42,391 bases of DNA from Flammeovirga sp. EKP202 (GTDB lineage: Bacteria; Bacteroidota; Bacteroidia; Cytophagales; Flammeovirgaceae): contig NZ_JACVVP010000061.1 in NCBI RefSeq assembly GCF_014534745.1, positions 1 through 42,391 of the forward strand. The letters are read 5' to 3'. The stretch's first letter is position 1. The number at the start of each line of letters is the position of its first letter. Positions 33,011 to 42,360 of this stretch are shown piece by piece. The position numbers and the translations under genes were made by a program. Under the pieces are notes generated by a model. That model did not search any database and was not told the origin of the DNA. It was given only the letters and a program-made list of their open reading frames with translations.

Positions 33011-33362
33011 AATCTAATTAAGACTGTATTTTTTTATTGTCTTTTACCAATTTTTCGTTTTCAAGCCAAAAATAAACAGATTATTTGAGAATATCAGAAA
33101 AATATTAGGTTTAAGTCACCAATAAAAAATGATCAAAAGCAGAAAATGGTGATCTTTTGTATTTTTTAGTAAACATTCGTCAATTTTTTTTATTAAATTA
33201 ATTGTAGTCAATCTCGAAAAATATCTTAATTTCGATATGGCTGATAGTAAGCTATCTTTTTATTAACTCTTTTTGTGATGTGCGGGATTAAGTTAAATCG
33301 TGTGCAGCATTATCTATCTATTTAAATATCTGACAGCTCCTAGAACGGGCAACCTTTATAAT
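33011..33362. other. Divergent promoter region, 352 bp
   Basis: AT-rich, with no credible coding region in it. On the minus strand TATTTTTG at 33067-33074 is an exact -7 element for the E2 gene. On the plus strand TAATTTCG (33227-33234) is one mismatch from the consensus, followed by a weak hairpin GATAG/CTATC (33243-33256) with a T run, in the leader of the propeller/barrel gene. Confidence 0.55.
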
Positions 33363-36300
33363 ATGAACCGACACTGCAAATTATTTATTTCAATCTTAGT
33401 ATTGTTCTTGTTTGCTACAACAAGTATAAATGCTCAACATTTTTTCCGTTTGGAGAATTTTGGGAAAAATAGGGTACAATATGAGATTTTTGATTGGAGT
33501 TACATCGAAACAGAACATTTTGAACTCTACTATTATGGTTATGGTATTACAATTGCCAAAATAGCCGGTGAAATAGCCGAAAGGGAATATCAAGATATTA
33601 CCGAAACAGTAGGGTATGCTCCTTATTTTAAAACAAAGATTTTAGTCTATAATTCTATTCAGGATCTTCGTCAAAGTAATATTGGTATCAATCAACAAGG
33701 ATACGCTATTACTGGACAAACGAGTTTTATCCGCTCAGAAGTAGAGGTGGCTTTTAGTGGAGCAAAGTATCTTTTTGAAGAAGATGTCAAAAGGAGTATT
33801 GCTGATGCCCTTATTTTTGAAATGATGTACGGTGGGTCATTAAAAGATATGATCAAGTCGAGTTATCTGATGAATCTTCCGAATTGGTTCATAGTGGGAG
33901 CTTCAGATTATATAGCTCGTGGTTGGTCTAGAGATATGGATGATAAAGTCAGAGATTTCTTTTCAAGACACCCTAAGAAATTTCCTAACATTAGATATTT
34001 AGAAGGTGAAAATGCCAAAATAGTAGGTCAGTCCATATGGAATTACCTTGTAGAGAAATATGGGAAAAGTAATATGGCATCTATTCTAAACCTTACAAGA
34101 ATTGTAAGAGATGAGAAGATTGCCATTCAAAATACTTTAGGTTTATCTTATGAAGAGTTTATTGAAGGTTGGAAAAAGTTTTATTTGGATGAACATGAAT
34201 CCTTAGAACAAAACTATAAAGATATTGACGCGGATGAGTCTATCTCCAAAAATAGAAAGTCAAGAATATATAATAAAATCAATATTAGCCCTGATGGAAC
34301 ACGGTTAGCCTACACCGAAAATGAGAGAGGGAAATATAAAATCAATGTTTATGACCTTCAGCAGAAAAAAATACGAACTGTATTTAAAAGTGGTTACAAG
34401 GTAGTCAATCAACAAATCGATTATGATGTGCCGCTTGTAGATTGGATCAGCAGAGACGAGTTGGTTATTTTCTCGCAGAAGAAGGGGCAGAACTACATGT
34501 TCATTTACAATTTATCAAAAGGTGGCTTTAATACATTCTTTAGATATCTGAAAAGAGAAATCGAATTTAAATTTGATCATATCAATGATGTTTCTGTTTC
34601 TCCTAATGGAAAGAAAATCGCAATGAGTGCTGAAAGAAGAGGACAAACAGATATTTATGAACATAATATTGCAAGACGTAGAACGAGACAAATTACAAAA
34701 GATTATTTTGATGACGTGACTCCTTCCTATCTACCTAATGGTTCTGACATTATTTTTAGTTCTAATAGAACTGTTGACTCCACTAAAACCAAAACAGGAG
34801 AATTGGAAGATATAACAGGCACATTTAATCTATTTGTCTATTCTAAATCCAACCCTCAAAAATTAGAAAGAATTACAAATAACTTAGGAAAGGATTTTAA
34901 ACCCTCAATTTTAGACGAGAATCATCTTCTTTTCCTCAGTGATAGAAAAGGGATTACTAACTTCTTTGTTTATGATTTAAAAGATTCATTAGTAAGACAA
35001 GTCTCAAACTTTAAGTATAGTGTGAAAGATTATACTACTTATAAGGGAGATATTGCATATGTAGCTTACAATGAAGAAAAAGAACATATATATACAGGAA
35101 GCATTAATCCAGATAAGACCATTTTTACTCCTAAAACGAAGAGACAGCAAATAATGGATCTTCGAGAATTGAGGGAGATTAAAAAGAAAAAAGAGTTACA
35201 AGCAAAACGTAAACGTGAGGCTGAAGCGAGAATGGCCCTTCTTAGAGAACAACAAAGACAAAAGGAACTAAAAAGAATTCAAGATTCAATTTTCCAAGCA
35301 AAGCAAGAGGAAGAACAACTCAGAAAGATTTTAGCAGATACAGCAGATACTGTTTATGAAGGGGATGATATTGTTTGGGATGATTCGATTCAGGTCGAGG
35401 ATAAATCTTTGCCAGTAGTAGTATTACAGGATACTGCAAAAAAGGTAAACGATCAGCCTGATGTTGTAGTGGCTCAAAAAGAGGCTGAACCTGTTGTAGA
35501 GGGAGATCCTTTTGATGAAGAAATTGATTTCGATAATTATTCTTTTGTTACTACAAAGGGAACTGGGAATAAGGGGCCTGATATTGGTATACTTCCTCAG
35601 AAGCCAACTTACACTGATAGTGAGGAAGAAGATAAAGCCAATACCGATAATTATAAATTCTTCTCTTATAGTAAAAATAAAAGAGATGCGTTTTGGAGTA
35701 AATACAATGATCGATTAAAAGCTAAACAAGAGGCGTCCGCAAGAAAATCGATGTTCTCTAAATCACAAGATTATGAGATACGTTTTTCTGTAGATGGATT
35801 TAATACAAATATGCGATTTGACCCATTAATGGGTTCAGGTTTACAGTTTGAGGTAATGATGACGGATGCAATGGAAAACCACAAGATCAATGCTGGTTTG
35901 TTTGGTACGTTCTCCTTAAATAATGGTAACTTCTTTGCGGAATACCTTTATTTAAAACACCGATTGGATTATAGTGTAAGGTATGAAAGGCAGTCTTTAG
36001 AGATTGAGCAGTTGCAGCATCGTTACAGTAAAAATTATTATGAAGTGGGGGTAGCCTTACCTGTTAGTATTAGAAGTAGAATAGAGGTACTTCCATTTTT
36101 AACTACAACACGTTTTACAGATACATCTATAAGTGGTTTGAGTGATAGTGATATAAATCGTTATTGGACAGGTTTTAATATTGAATATATATTTGATAAT
36201 AGCTTAGAGAGAGGAAAAAACATGTTGATAGGCACAAGAGCAAAAATTAGATATGAAAACTATGTAGGCCTCAATAGTTCTTCCTTAAATTTCCAAAACA

Positions 36301-36923
36301 TATCTTTTGATATTAGACATTACCAGAAAGTGTTAAGATCAATGACTTTAGCATTAAGAGGTTCAGCGGGATCATTCTTTGGCGAAAGTCCTAAAACATA
36401 TCGTTTGGGAGGAATGGAAAACTGGGCATTTGGTAGTATGGATAATGACCCAAGAGGAGTGCCAGAGAACAGCAATGATATTCCAGATTTAACTGATTTG
36501 ATGTTTACAAAATTTACAACACCGCTTAGAGGTTTTAATTGGAATAAATGGGAGGGCGAAAACTATATGGTTTTCAATGCCGAGTTAAGAATGCCAGTGA
36601 TGAAGTTTTTAACTAAACGTCCAGTTAAATCAAAATTATTGAGAGATTTACAGTTTACAGTTTTCTTTGATATTGGATCGGCTTGGACAGGTGTAAGCCC
36701 ATTTGAAGAAGATAATAGTTTGAATACAGAAGATATTGGTCCAGTAGGGTCGTTTGATGCCACAGTGAAAAACTTCAGATATCCATTCTTAATGGGGCAT
36801 GGTGTAGGTGCACGTACCACATTATTAGGATATTATCTGAAATTAGATGTAGCATGGGGAATTGAAGATGGATTTAGACAAACAGATCCTAAGTATTATG
36901 TATCTTTAGGACATGATTTTTAA
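33363..36923 (+). CDS. MA-peptidase-like/TolB-propeller/Omp85-like barrel protein
   Basis: A 1186-residue exported protein. After a signal peptide (about 1-24, ending INAQ), residues about 50-280 resemble a peptidase-MA region (HFELYYYG, NLPNWFIVGASDYIARGW) but lack a clear HExxH motif. Residues about 300-590 carry PD40/TolB-type propeller repeats (NISPDGTRLAYTENE, VSPNGKKIAMSAERRG, SYLPNGSDIIFSSNR). Residues about 592-657 are a charged coiled coil, about 660-790 an acidic linker. The end (about 800-1186) looks like a surface-antigen barrel: LRGFNW, AELRMPVMKFL, LRDLQFTVFFDIGSAW, and a final Phe. Such TolB-plus-barrel proteins occur in Bacteroidota; role unknown. The gene at 36942 is 18 bp downstream. 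Confidence 0.75.
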   Translation: MNRHCKLFISILVLFLFATTSINAQHFFRLENFGKNRVQYEIFDWSYIETEHFELYYYGYGITIAKIAGEIAEREYQDITETVGYAPYFKTKILVYNSIQDLRQSNIGINQQGYAITGQTSFIRSEVEVAFSGAKYLFEEDVKRSIADALIFEMMYGGSLKDMIKSSYLMNLPNWFIVGASDYIARGWSRDMDDKVRDFFSRHPKKFPNIRYLEGENAKIVGQSIWNYLVEKYGKSNMASILNLTRIVRDEKIAIQNTLGLSYEEFIEGWKKFYLDEHESLEQNYKDIDADESISKNRKSRIYNKINISPDGTRLAYTENERGKYKINVYDLQQKKIRTVFKSGYKVVNQQIDYDVPLVDWISRDELVIFSQKKGQNYMFIYNLSKGGFNTFFRYLKREIEFKFDHINDVSVSPNGKKIAMSAERRGQTDIYEHNIARRRTRQITKDYFDDVTPSYLPNGSDIIFSSNRTVDSTKTKTGELEDITGTFNLFVYSKSNPQKLERITNNLGKDFKPSILDENHLLFLSDRKGITNFFVYDLKDSLVRQVSNFKYSVKDYTTYKGDIAYVAYNEEKEHIYTGSINPDKTIFTPKTKRQQIMDLRELREIKKKKELQAKRKREAEARMALLREQQRQKELKRIQDSIFQAKQEEEQLRKILADTADTVYEGDDIVWDDSIQVEDKSLPVVVLQDTAKKVNDQPDVVVAQKEAEPVVEGDPFDEEIDFDNYSFVTTKGTGNKGPDIGILPQKPTYTDSEEEDKANTDNYKFFSYSKNKRDAFWSKYNDRLKAKQEASARKSMFSKSQDYEIRFSVDGFNTNMRFDPLMGSGLQFEVMMTDAMENHKINAGLFGTFSLNNGNFFAEYLYLKHRLDYSVRYERQSLEIEQLQHRYSKNYYEVGVALPVSIRSRIEVLPFLTTTRFTDTSISGLSDSDINRYWTGFNIEYIFDNSLERGKNMLIGTRAKIRYENYVGLNSSSLNFQNISFDIRHYQKVLRSMTLALRGSAGSFFGESPKTYRLGGMENWAFGSMDNDPRGVPENSNDIPDLTDLMFTKFTTPLRGFNWNKWEGENYMVFNAELRMPVMKFLTKRPVKSKLLRDLQFTVFFDIGSAWTGVSPFEEDNSLNTEDIGPVGSFDATVKNFRYPFLMGHGVGARTTLLGYYLKLDVAWGIEDGFRQTDPKYYVSLGHDF

Positions 36924-36941
36924 ACTCTAATTTATCTTTTT

Positions 36942-37370
36942 ATGAAAACAACGAACTTACTATCAATTTTATCAGGGGTTATTTTATTAATTGTGACATC
37001 TAGTTTTAATGTCATCCCTAAATCTGAAAGCCCATTCGCTTTGATTGGTCTTCAAGTGACTGTCTTAGATGAGAAAGGAAATGTAGTAAAAGGGGCTGAT
37101 GTAGTACTTTACTCTAATGAGGATGATGCATTTGATGAAACAAATGGTATCAAAGCCAAAACAAAGACCAATGAAAATGGTAGAGTGAAGTTTACAAAAG
37201 GCCTAAAAGAAATATCTTATTATATAGTTGCCACTAAAGGTGATATGAGAAGTGAAGATGATTTGAAATCTTCGAAATTGAAAAAAAATAAAATGAACAA
37301 GGTCAATGTCATTATTTCAAAAGGTAATGGTATGTCAATGCCTAAAGTGACTGGAGGTAAAAAACAGTAA
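36942..37370 (+). CDS. Small exported protein with a carboxypeptidase-regulatory-like fold
   Basis: A 142-residue protein with an N-terminal hydrophobic stretch (about 7-24) that acts as signal or anchor, then a small beta domain: LQVTVLDEKGNVVKGADVVLYSN, TKTNENGRVKFTKGLKEISYYIVATKG. This order of strand, Gly-Asn turn and NENGRVxF is typical of CarboxypepD_reg/transthyretin-like modules that bind other proteins. The C terminus is Lys-rich and basic. It begins 18 bp after the propeller/barrel gene, so it is probably its co-expressed partner. A bidirectional terminator follows. Confidence 0.7.
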   Translation: MKTTNLLSILSGVILLIVTSSFNVIPKSESPFALIGLQVTVLDEKGNVVKGADVVLYSNEDDAFDETNGIKAKTKTNENGRVKFTKGLKEISYYIVATKGDMRSEDDLKSSKLKKNKMNKVNVIISKGNGMSMPKVTGGKKQ

Positions 37371-37398
37371 TTTTATTTTTAAGAAATATCTTGAACTC

Positions 37399-37441
37399 AA
37401 AAAGGTCCTCTTAGTAGTATAAATACTAAGGGGACCTTTTT
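37399..37441. terminator. Bidirectional terminator between the CarboxypepD-like and M42 genes
   Basis: AAAAAGGTCC (37399-37408) with GGACCTTTTT (37432-37441) plus an inner stem TTAGTA/TACTAA (37411-37416, 37424-37429). A and T runs on both ends suit convergent transcripts. Confidence 0.9.
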
Positions 37442-37509
37442 ATCTACAAATTCAAAATTAACTATGATTTATTTTTGAATTTGTACTTTTTTAAAAAAGC
37501 TAATACCAA

Positions 37510-38583
37510 TTATTTGATATATCTGAAATCATGCTCATTAGGCAATTGCTTCAAGAATTCAGTCATCAGTTTAATTGTATTTTCAATATCATCAGCGTGT
37601 GCGGTTTCTACCGTTGTGTGCATATATTTCAATGGTAATGAAATAAGAGCAGAAGGGACACCTCCATTAGAATAAGCGAAAGCATCAGTATCAGTACCTG
37701 TAACTCTAGAAGATGCAGCACGTTGGAAAGGAATTTCTTTCTCTTTAGCCGTATTGACAAGCATCTTAAAGAGGTTGTTTTGTACTGCTGGAGCCACTGT
37801 TAATACAGGCCCATTTCCACCTTTTGTATCACCTTCTAGTTGTTTATTGTACATTGGAGCAGAAGAATCATGACACACATCAGTAACTACTGCAACATTA
37901 GGTTTAATAGTTTGTGTGATCATCTCAGCACCTCTTAATCCAACTTCTTCTTGTACCGCATTGACTACATATAAACCAAAAGGGACTTTATGTTTTTCTT
38001 CACTTAACCTTCTTGCTACCTCAGCGATCATAAAACCACCAATACGGTTGTCCAAGGCTCTACCAGAGAAATAGCGTCCTTTGTTAAGCTCACGAAGTTC
38101 GTCTTCATAGGTGATGACAGTACCTACCACAATACCCATTTCTTCCACTTCTTCTTTAGAAGCTGCTCCAACATCAATAAATATATTATCTAAAGAAGGA
38201 TTTGCTTCTTTACCTGGCTTTCTAGTATGAATTGCAGGCCATCCAAAAACGCCTTCTACAACGCCATTTTCACCATGTAGTAAAACTCTCTTGGAAGGTG
38301 CAATTTGATGGTCTGAACCGCCGTTTCTAATAACGTAGATATATCCTTCCGGAGTAATGTAATTGACATACCAAGCAATCTCATCAGCGTGAGCTTCAAT
38401 GACAACTTTATAAGGAGCTTCAGGATTTACTACAGCTACGGCAGTACCATAGTTGTCTACAAATGAAGAGTCAACAAAGGGTTTTACATAATCTAACCAG
38501 ATTTTTTGACCTTCTGCTTCGTGTCCTGTAGGTGATGGGTTATTTAAATATTTATATAAAAAGTCTTTACTTTTTTTATCCAT
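37510..38583 (-). CDS. M42-family metallo-aminopeptidase
   Basis: A 357-residue cytosolic peptidase of the tetrahedral aminopeptidase/FrvX group. Two-metal ligands are visible: HADE (His65, Asp67), the bridging Asp178 in ALDNRIGG, Glu-Glu at 212-213 in VQEEVGLRGAE, Asp235 in VVTDVCHD and a final His in KYMHTTVET. Typical members remove N-terminal residues from peptides in large dodecameric shells. No neighbour suggests a special role. Faces pncA head to head across about 200 bp. Confidence 0.92.
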   Translation of the reverse strand: MDKKSKDFLYKYLNNPSPTGHEAEGQKIWLDYVKPFVDSSFVDNYGTAVAVVNPEAPYKVVIEAHADEIAWYVNYITPEGYIYVIRNGGSDHQIAPSKRVLLHGENGVVEGVFGWPAIHTRKPGKEANPSLDNIFIDVGAASKEEVEEMGIVVGTVITYEDELRELNKGRYFSGRALDNRIGGFMIAEVARRLSEEKHKVPFGLYVVNAVQEEVGLRGAEMITQTIKPNVAVVTDVCHDSSAPMYNKQLEGDTKGGNGPVLTVAPAVQNNLFKMLVNTAKEKEIPFQRAASSRVTGTDTDAFAYSNGGVPSALISLPLKYMHTTVETAHADDIENTIKLMTEFLKQLPNEHDFRYIK

Positions 38584-38790
38584 TTTTCGAAAAAATTAAT
38601 GGTGTATAATAGAATCAATTACGTTTATAGTAGTAGTCAACTTCACTTTTAGGTATGATTTTGCTAATAGTAAAGTGACAAACCTATTTCAAGTTACATA
38701 GATACATTTATTCTAATAACAACTTTGTGTATTTTTTTAAATGTTATTGTAAATTGTCTTATTATTAAAATAAAATATTCAAACTTACAT

Positions 38791-39402
38791 ATGCGTGCAT
38801 TGTTAATTGTTGATGTACAAAATGATTTTGTTTCAGGCGGTGCTTTAGAGGTACCAGAGGGGGATCAAATCATACCAACAATAAATAAAATATCATCAAA
38901 ATTCGATCTTGTAGTAGCCACAAAAGATTGGCATCCTGAGGAGCATCTAAGTTTTGCCGACAATCATGATGGCAAAGAATTAGGACAAATTATTGACTTG
39001 GAGGGGCTTCCTCAAATTTTGTGGCCTATACATTGTGTTCAAAATTCTGAAGGATCAGAATTTGTATCGTCACTGGATACCTCCAATATTGATGCTGTTT
39101 ATAAAAAGGGAACAGATATTAGTATTGACAGTTACAGTGCCTTTTTTGATAATGGAAAAAGAAAGGATACGGGGCTTAGTCAATACTTGAAAAATAAAGA
39201 GGTGACTGAAGTTTATGTCACTGGGCTTGCAACTGATTATTGTGTCAAATTTACAGCCTTGGACGCAGTATCTTGTGGGTTTAAAACCTTTGTGATTGAA
39301 GATGCGACTAAAGGTGTTAACTTAAAACCGAATGATGTCCAGAATGCTTTCACAGATATGAAAGTTTCAGGAATAAGAGTGATACAAAGCACCGAGGTTT
39401 AA
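38791..39402 (+). CDS. pncA: Nicotinamidase
   Basis: Hydrolyses nicotinamide to nicotinate for NAD salvage. From the ATG at 38791 it has 203 residues, with the catalytic triad Asp8 (LIVDVQNDF), Lys106 (YKKGTD) and Cys151 (ATDYCVKFTALDA), and metal ligands Asp46, His48 and His52 in KDWHPEEH. All are intact. An upstream in-frame start would add 22 hydrophobic residues and is unlikely. It may supply nicotinate alongside the de novo route through nadC at 22.2 kb. A near-consensus -7 (CAACTTTG, 38720-38727) lies upstream; terminator at 39431. Confidence 0.93.
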   Translation: MRALLIVDVQNDFVSGGALEVPEGDQIIPTINKISSKFDLVVATKDWHPEEHLSFADNHDGKELGQIIDLEGLPQILWPIHCVQNSEGSEFVSSLDTSNIDAVYKKGTDISIDSYSAFFDNGKRKDTGLSQYLKNKEVTEVYVTGLATDYCVKFTALDAVSCGFKTFVIEDATKGVNLKPNDVQNAFTDMKVSGIRVIQSTEV

Positions 39403-39430
39403 ATCTCTTTATACCTTCCAAATCATAAAT

Positions 39431-39481
39431 AAAAAGAGGTAGCATACGAAAAGAAAAATCGTAGGCTACCTCTATTTTTTT
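39431..39481. terminator. Terminator shared by pncA and the ferritin gene
   Basis: AGAGGTAGC (39435-39443) pairs with GCTACCTCT (39465-39473), and inside it TACGA (39445-39449) pairs with TCGTA (39459-39463). A T run follows on the plus strand and an A run precedes. Its right end touches the ferritin stop codon at 39480. Confidence 0.88.
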
Positions 39482-40034
39482 ATGCTTCTGCAGATGGATC
39501 CTCTTCAGATTGCTGTCCAATACGACCAATTTCTTGATCAATTAACCATAAACCTTGAGGACTATCCTCACCAATTAAATCAAAAGCATCTAAAATTGTA
39601 CGAGCTGTTTCTTCTTCTTCACGTTGTTCTGCTACGAACCATTGTAAAAATTGGAAGGTAGAAAAATCCTTTGCTTGAAAGCAGCAATCTACAATTTCAT
39701 TAATTGCCTTGGTAACTTTTACTTCGTGCTCTAGCACTAGTTCAAAGATTTGGCGTAACGATTCAAACTCATGTGGTACTGTAGTGATTTCAGCGGCCAA
39801 AGCATGACCTCCTACGGCATTGATATATTTAAAAAACTTCAACATATGTTGACGTTCTTCTTCTGCATGATCGTATAAAAACTCTGCTGATTTTACGTAC
39901 CCCTCACGTTCACACCAAGAGGCAAATGAAAGATAAAATTGAGAAGATTGATCTTCAAGCTGAACTTGTTGGTTCAACATTTTTTCAACATTCCCATCTA
40001 ACGCGGTTTGTAATCTTTTTTTTGCAATTCCCAT
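39480..40034 (-). CDS. ftnA: Ferritin (non-haem iron storage)
   Basis: A 184-residue four-helix protein that stores iron as a 24-mer. LEDQSSQFYLSFASWCEREG (about 27-46) and DHAEEERQHMLKFF (about 55-68) carry ferroxidase Glu/His ligands; VLEHEVKVTKAI and FLQWFVAEQREEEETA supply the third and fourth helices with Glu pairs. The tail QQSEEDPSAEA is acidic and unstructured. Length is close to FtnA. Monocistronic. With the DUF892 protein at 8.3 kb it is one of two ferritin-fold proteins in the window. Confidence 0.93.
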   Translation of the reverse strand: MGIAKKRLQTALDGNVEKMLNQQVQLEDQSSQFYLSFASWCEREGYVKSAEFLYDHAEEERQHMLKFFKYINAVGGHALAAEITTVPHEFESLRQIFELVLEHEVKVTKAINEIVDCCFQAKDFSTFQFLQWFVAEQREEEETARTILDAFDLIGEDSPQGLWLIDQEIGRIGQQSEEDPSAEA

Positions 40035-40315
40035 TTGAAATTTTTTTTGAGTGTAAATGTTATTCTTCTTAACTTCTTTTCAGAATTCGATGGTTTTCGA
40101 TTGATACAAATATATATGTTAATATAATTTTTTGTGTTTGAAAATGTTTAATACTATATCGAGAAACCACTTTTTATACAATCTTTTATATTTATTCTAA
40201 ATAAAACTTGCAATTTATTATGCTTGCATACTATTTTAGCTCTACCAATAAAAAGAATTTAAGATAATTATTGCTTTCTACCACAGAAAGTAATCACCAA
40301 TTAATAACACAACAC

Positions 40316-41047
40316 ATGAAAATTTTAGTTTGCATTAGTCACGTACCTGACACCACTACTAAAATCAAGTTTGCAGATAATAAGCTTGACACTAATGGAG
40401 TTCAATTTATCATCGGACCTTATGATGACTTTGCTTTAGCAAGGGCTGTAGAAATAAAAGAAGCTACAGGTGGAACTGTTACTGTTCTCAATGTAGGAGA
40501 GGCAGACACTGAACCATCAATCCGAAAAGCATTGGCTATTGGAGCCGATAATGCCGTAAGAGTAAATGCAGCGCCTATAGATTCACTATTTGTGGCTCAA
40601 CAAATTGTAGAGCATGCAAAATCTGAAAATTATGATATGATTTTAATGGGGCGTGAATCCTCAGATTATAATTCAGGCCTAGTACATGGTTTAGTGGGGG
40701 AGTTGATGGGATGGCCTTCAATTGCTCCTGCTATGAAGTTAGAGGTAGACGGAACGACAGCTAAGCTAAGTAGAGAAATCGAAGGTGGACATGAAGATGT
40801 TGAAGTTGCAATGCCATTTGTGGCGGGTTGTCAAGAACCAATTGCAGAATGGAAGATTCCTAATATGAGAGGAATTATGATGGCTAGAAAAAAGCCACTT
40901 CAAGTTGTAGAACCTGTAGGAGTTGAAGGAGTTACTTCTTACAAATCATTTGAATTACCTGAAGCTAAGGCTGAATGTAAAATGGTCGATGCAGGACAAA
41001 TGGATGAACTTGTAGGTTTGTTGAAAAACGAAGCTAGAGTCCTTTAA
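40316..41047 (+). CDS. etfB: Electron transfer flavoprotein, beta subunit
   Basis: Partner of EtfA; passes electrons from acyl-CoA dehydrogenases to the quinone pool, using AMP and FAD bound at the subunit interface. The 243-residue protein has the family motifs MKILVCISHVPDT, FALARAVEIKE, TVTVLNVGE and the signature VHGLVGELMGWPSIAPAMKLE, followed by MPFVAGCQEPI and MRGIMMARKKPL. The ATG at 40316 gives the usual start; an upstream in-frame codon would add 15 unrelated residues. etfA begins 41 bp after the stop, so they form an operon. A TTG/TATTTTAG pair (40208-40239) is a possible promoter. Confidence 0.95.
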   Translation: MKILVCISHVPDTTTKIKFADNKLDTNGVQFIIGPYDDFALARAVEIKEATGGTVTVLNVGEADTEPSIRKALAIGADNAVRVNAAPIDSLFVAQQIVEHAKSENYDMILMGRESSDYNSGLVHGLVGELMGWPSIAPAMKLEVDGTTAKLSREIEGGHEDVEVAMPFVAGCQEPIAEWKIPNMRGIMMARKKPLQVVEPVGVEGVTSYKSFELPEAKAECKMVDAGQMDELVGLLKNEARVL

Positions 41048-41088
41048 TCATTATTATCTCAACTTAAACACATAAAATAACAAAAAAC

Positions 41089-42042
41089 ATGTCAGTATTA
41101 GTATTTATAGAAGCAGACAATGGAGTCATTAAGAAATCTTCATTAGAAGCAGTAACATATGGATCAAAATTAGGTGAAGTAACAGCTGTTGCAATGGGAA
41201 GTATTGATGCTTCTGAATTAGCAGGAGTTGGTAAATATGGAGCAACCAAAGTATTGCATTGTTCTGATGAACGACTAAACGATGGTGTAATCTCAGCTAC
41301 AGCCAAATTAATTGCAGAAGCAGCAGGCCAAGCAGGAACTGATGTAGTAATTATGTCTCGTTCTTCTTTAGTTGACGCTGTTGCGGCAAGAGTAGCCATT
41401 AAAATGGGAGCAAGTGTAGTCGCGAACGTACAAGAGCTACCTGATACTTCTAATGGTTTTGTAGTAAAACGTGGAGTATTTACAGGGAAAGCCTATGCAT
41501 TTGTGGAAGTGCCAGAAGGTAAGAAAGTACTTACTGTTACTAAAAATGTAGTGCAATTAGAAGAGACAGGCTCAGATGCACCGGTAGAAGAAATCACAGT
41601 GGCATTTGATGATGCTGATTTCGGAGTGAAAAGAGTCGGTGTTCATAAGCAAGAAGGCGATATTTTATTACCAGAGGCAGATTTAGTAGTCTCTGCGGGA
41701 AGAGGCATGAAAGGGCCAGAAAACTGGCAAATGATTGAGGATTTAGCGTCTACTCTTGGAGCGGCAACTGCTTGTTCTAAACCAGTTTCAGATATGGATT
41801 GGCGTCCACATCACGAGCACGTAGGACAAACAGGAATCAAAGTAGCTCCTCAGTTATATATTGCGGTTGGTATCTCTGGTGCGATCCAGCATTTGGCAGG
41901 GGTAAACTCTTCCAAAGTGATTGTTGCTATCAACAAAGATCCTGAAGCTCCTTTCTTCAAAGCGGCTGATTATGGGGTAGTTGGAGATGCTTTTGAAGTG
42001 GTTCCCAAATTGATTGAAGCATTGAAAAGCAACCAAAATTAA
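41089..42042 (+). CDS. etfA: Electron transfer flavoprotein, alpha subunit
   Basis: The FAD-binding subunit of the same flavoprotein. The 317-residue protein starts SVLVFIEADNG, has a nucleotide-fold N-terminal half and the conserved FAD domain in the C-terminal third: SAGRGMKGPENW, then GQTGIKVAPQLYIAVGISGAIQHLAGV, and INKDPEAPFFKAADYGVVGD. All key FAD motifs are intact. It lies 41 bp after etfB. No dehydrogenase or ETF-QO gene is in the window. Confidence 0.96.
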   Translation: MSVLVFIEADNGVIKKSSLEAVTYGSKLGEVTAVAMGSIDASELAGVGKYGATKVLHCSDERLNDGVISATAKLIAEAAGQAGTDVVIMSRSSLVDAVAARVAIKMGASVVANVQELPDTSNGFVVKRGVFTGKAYAFVEVPEGKKVLTVTKNVVQLEETGSDAPVEEITVAFDDADFGVKRVGVHKQEGDILLPEADLVVSAGRGMKGPENWQMIEDLASTLGAATACSKPVSDMDWRPHHEHVGQTGIKVAPQLYIAVGISGAIQHLAGVNSSKVIVAINKDPEAPFFKAADYGVVGDAFEVVPKLIEALKSNQN

Positions 42043-42102
42043 TTTATAAGTGTAAAAGAAGAACTATTTTTAAGATTTATTTGTTAATTAACATTTCATC
42101 TG

Positions 42103-42132
42103 TTGATAATTATTAATAGTTCTATATCTTTG
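42103..42132 (+). promoter_or_regulatory. Consensus Bacteroidota promoter after etfA
   Basis: TTG (42103-42105), exactly 19 bases, then TATCTTTG (42125-42132), an exact TAnnTTTG. Start expected near 42137. Confidence 0.6.
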
Positions 42133-42230
42133 TAATACTTCGAAGGATTAATTGTCTTTTACGAAGATTTTTTAAACTTAGTCGGAAATTTTTCCTCATT
42201 CTGGCAAAACTACTGATGAAAATCGTATAA

Positions 42231-42258
42231 GAACCTTACCATGAAAGTGGTAAGGTTC
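42231..42258 (+). other. Ten-pair hairpin in a predicted leader
   Basis: GAACCTTACC (42231-42240) pairs perfectly with GGTAAGGTTC (42249-42258) around an 8-base loop. No T run follows, so it is not an intrinsic terminator; it could be a leader element or stabilising structure. Confidence 0.5.
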
Positions 42259-42360
42259 AGTCATTTATAATGGTTTTGGTTTAATTTTCACCTAAGATAT
42301 TATATCGGGTCACTAACAAAAAGTGGGCAAAAAACATAATGTTGTTATCTTTGTCATGTT

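Larger units (their letters stand above)
42043..42360 (+). other. Gene-free 318 bp: promoter, hairpins and second promoter element
   Basis: No credible full gene. It contains a consensus promoter (42103-42132), a weak hairpin CTTCG/CGAAG (42138-42166) followed by T6, a strong hairpin (42231-42258) and another -7 element TATCTTTG (42346-42353) just before a short open frame. Confidence 0.65.

Noticed and set aside
42231-42258. Terminator of etfBA
   Set aside because: The hairpin is perfect but 189 bases beyond the etfA stop and without a T run; a consensus promoter lies between.
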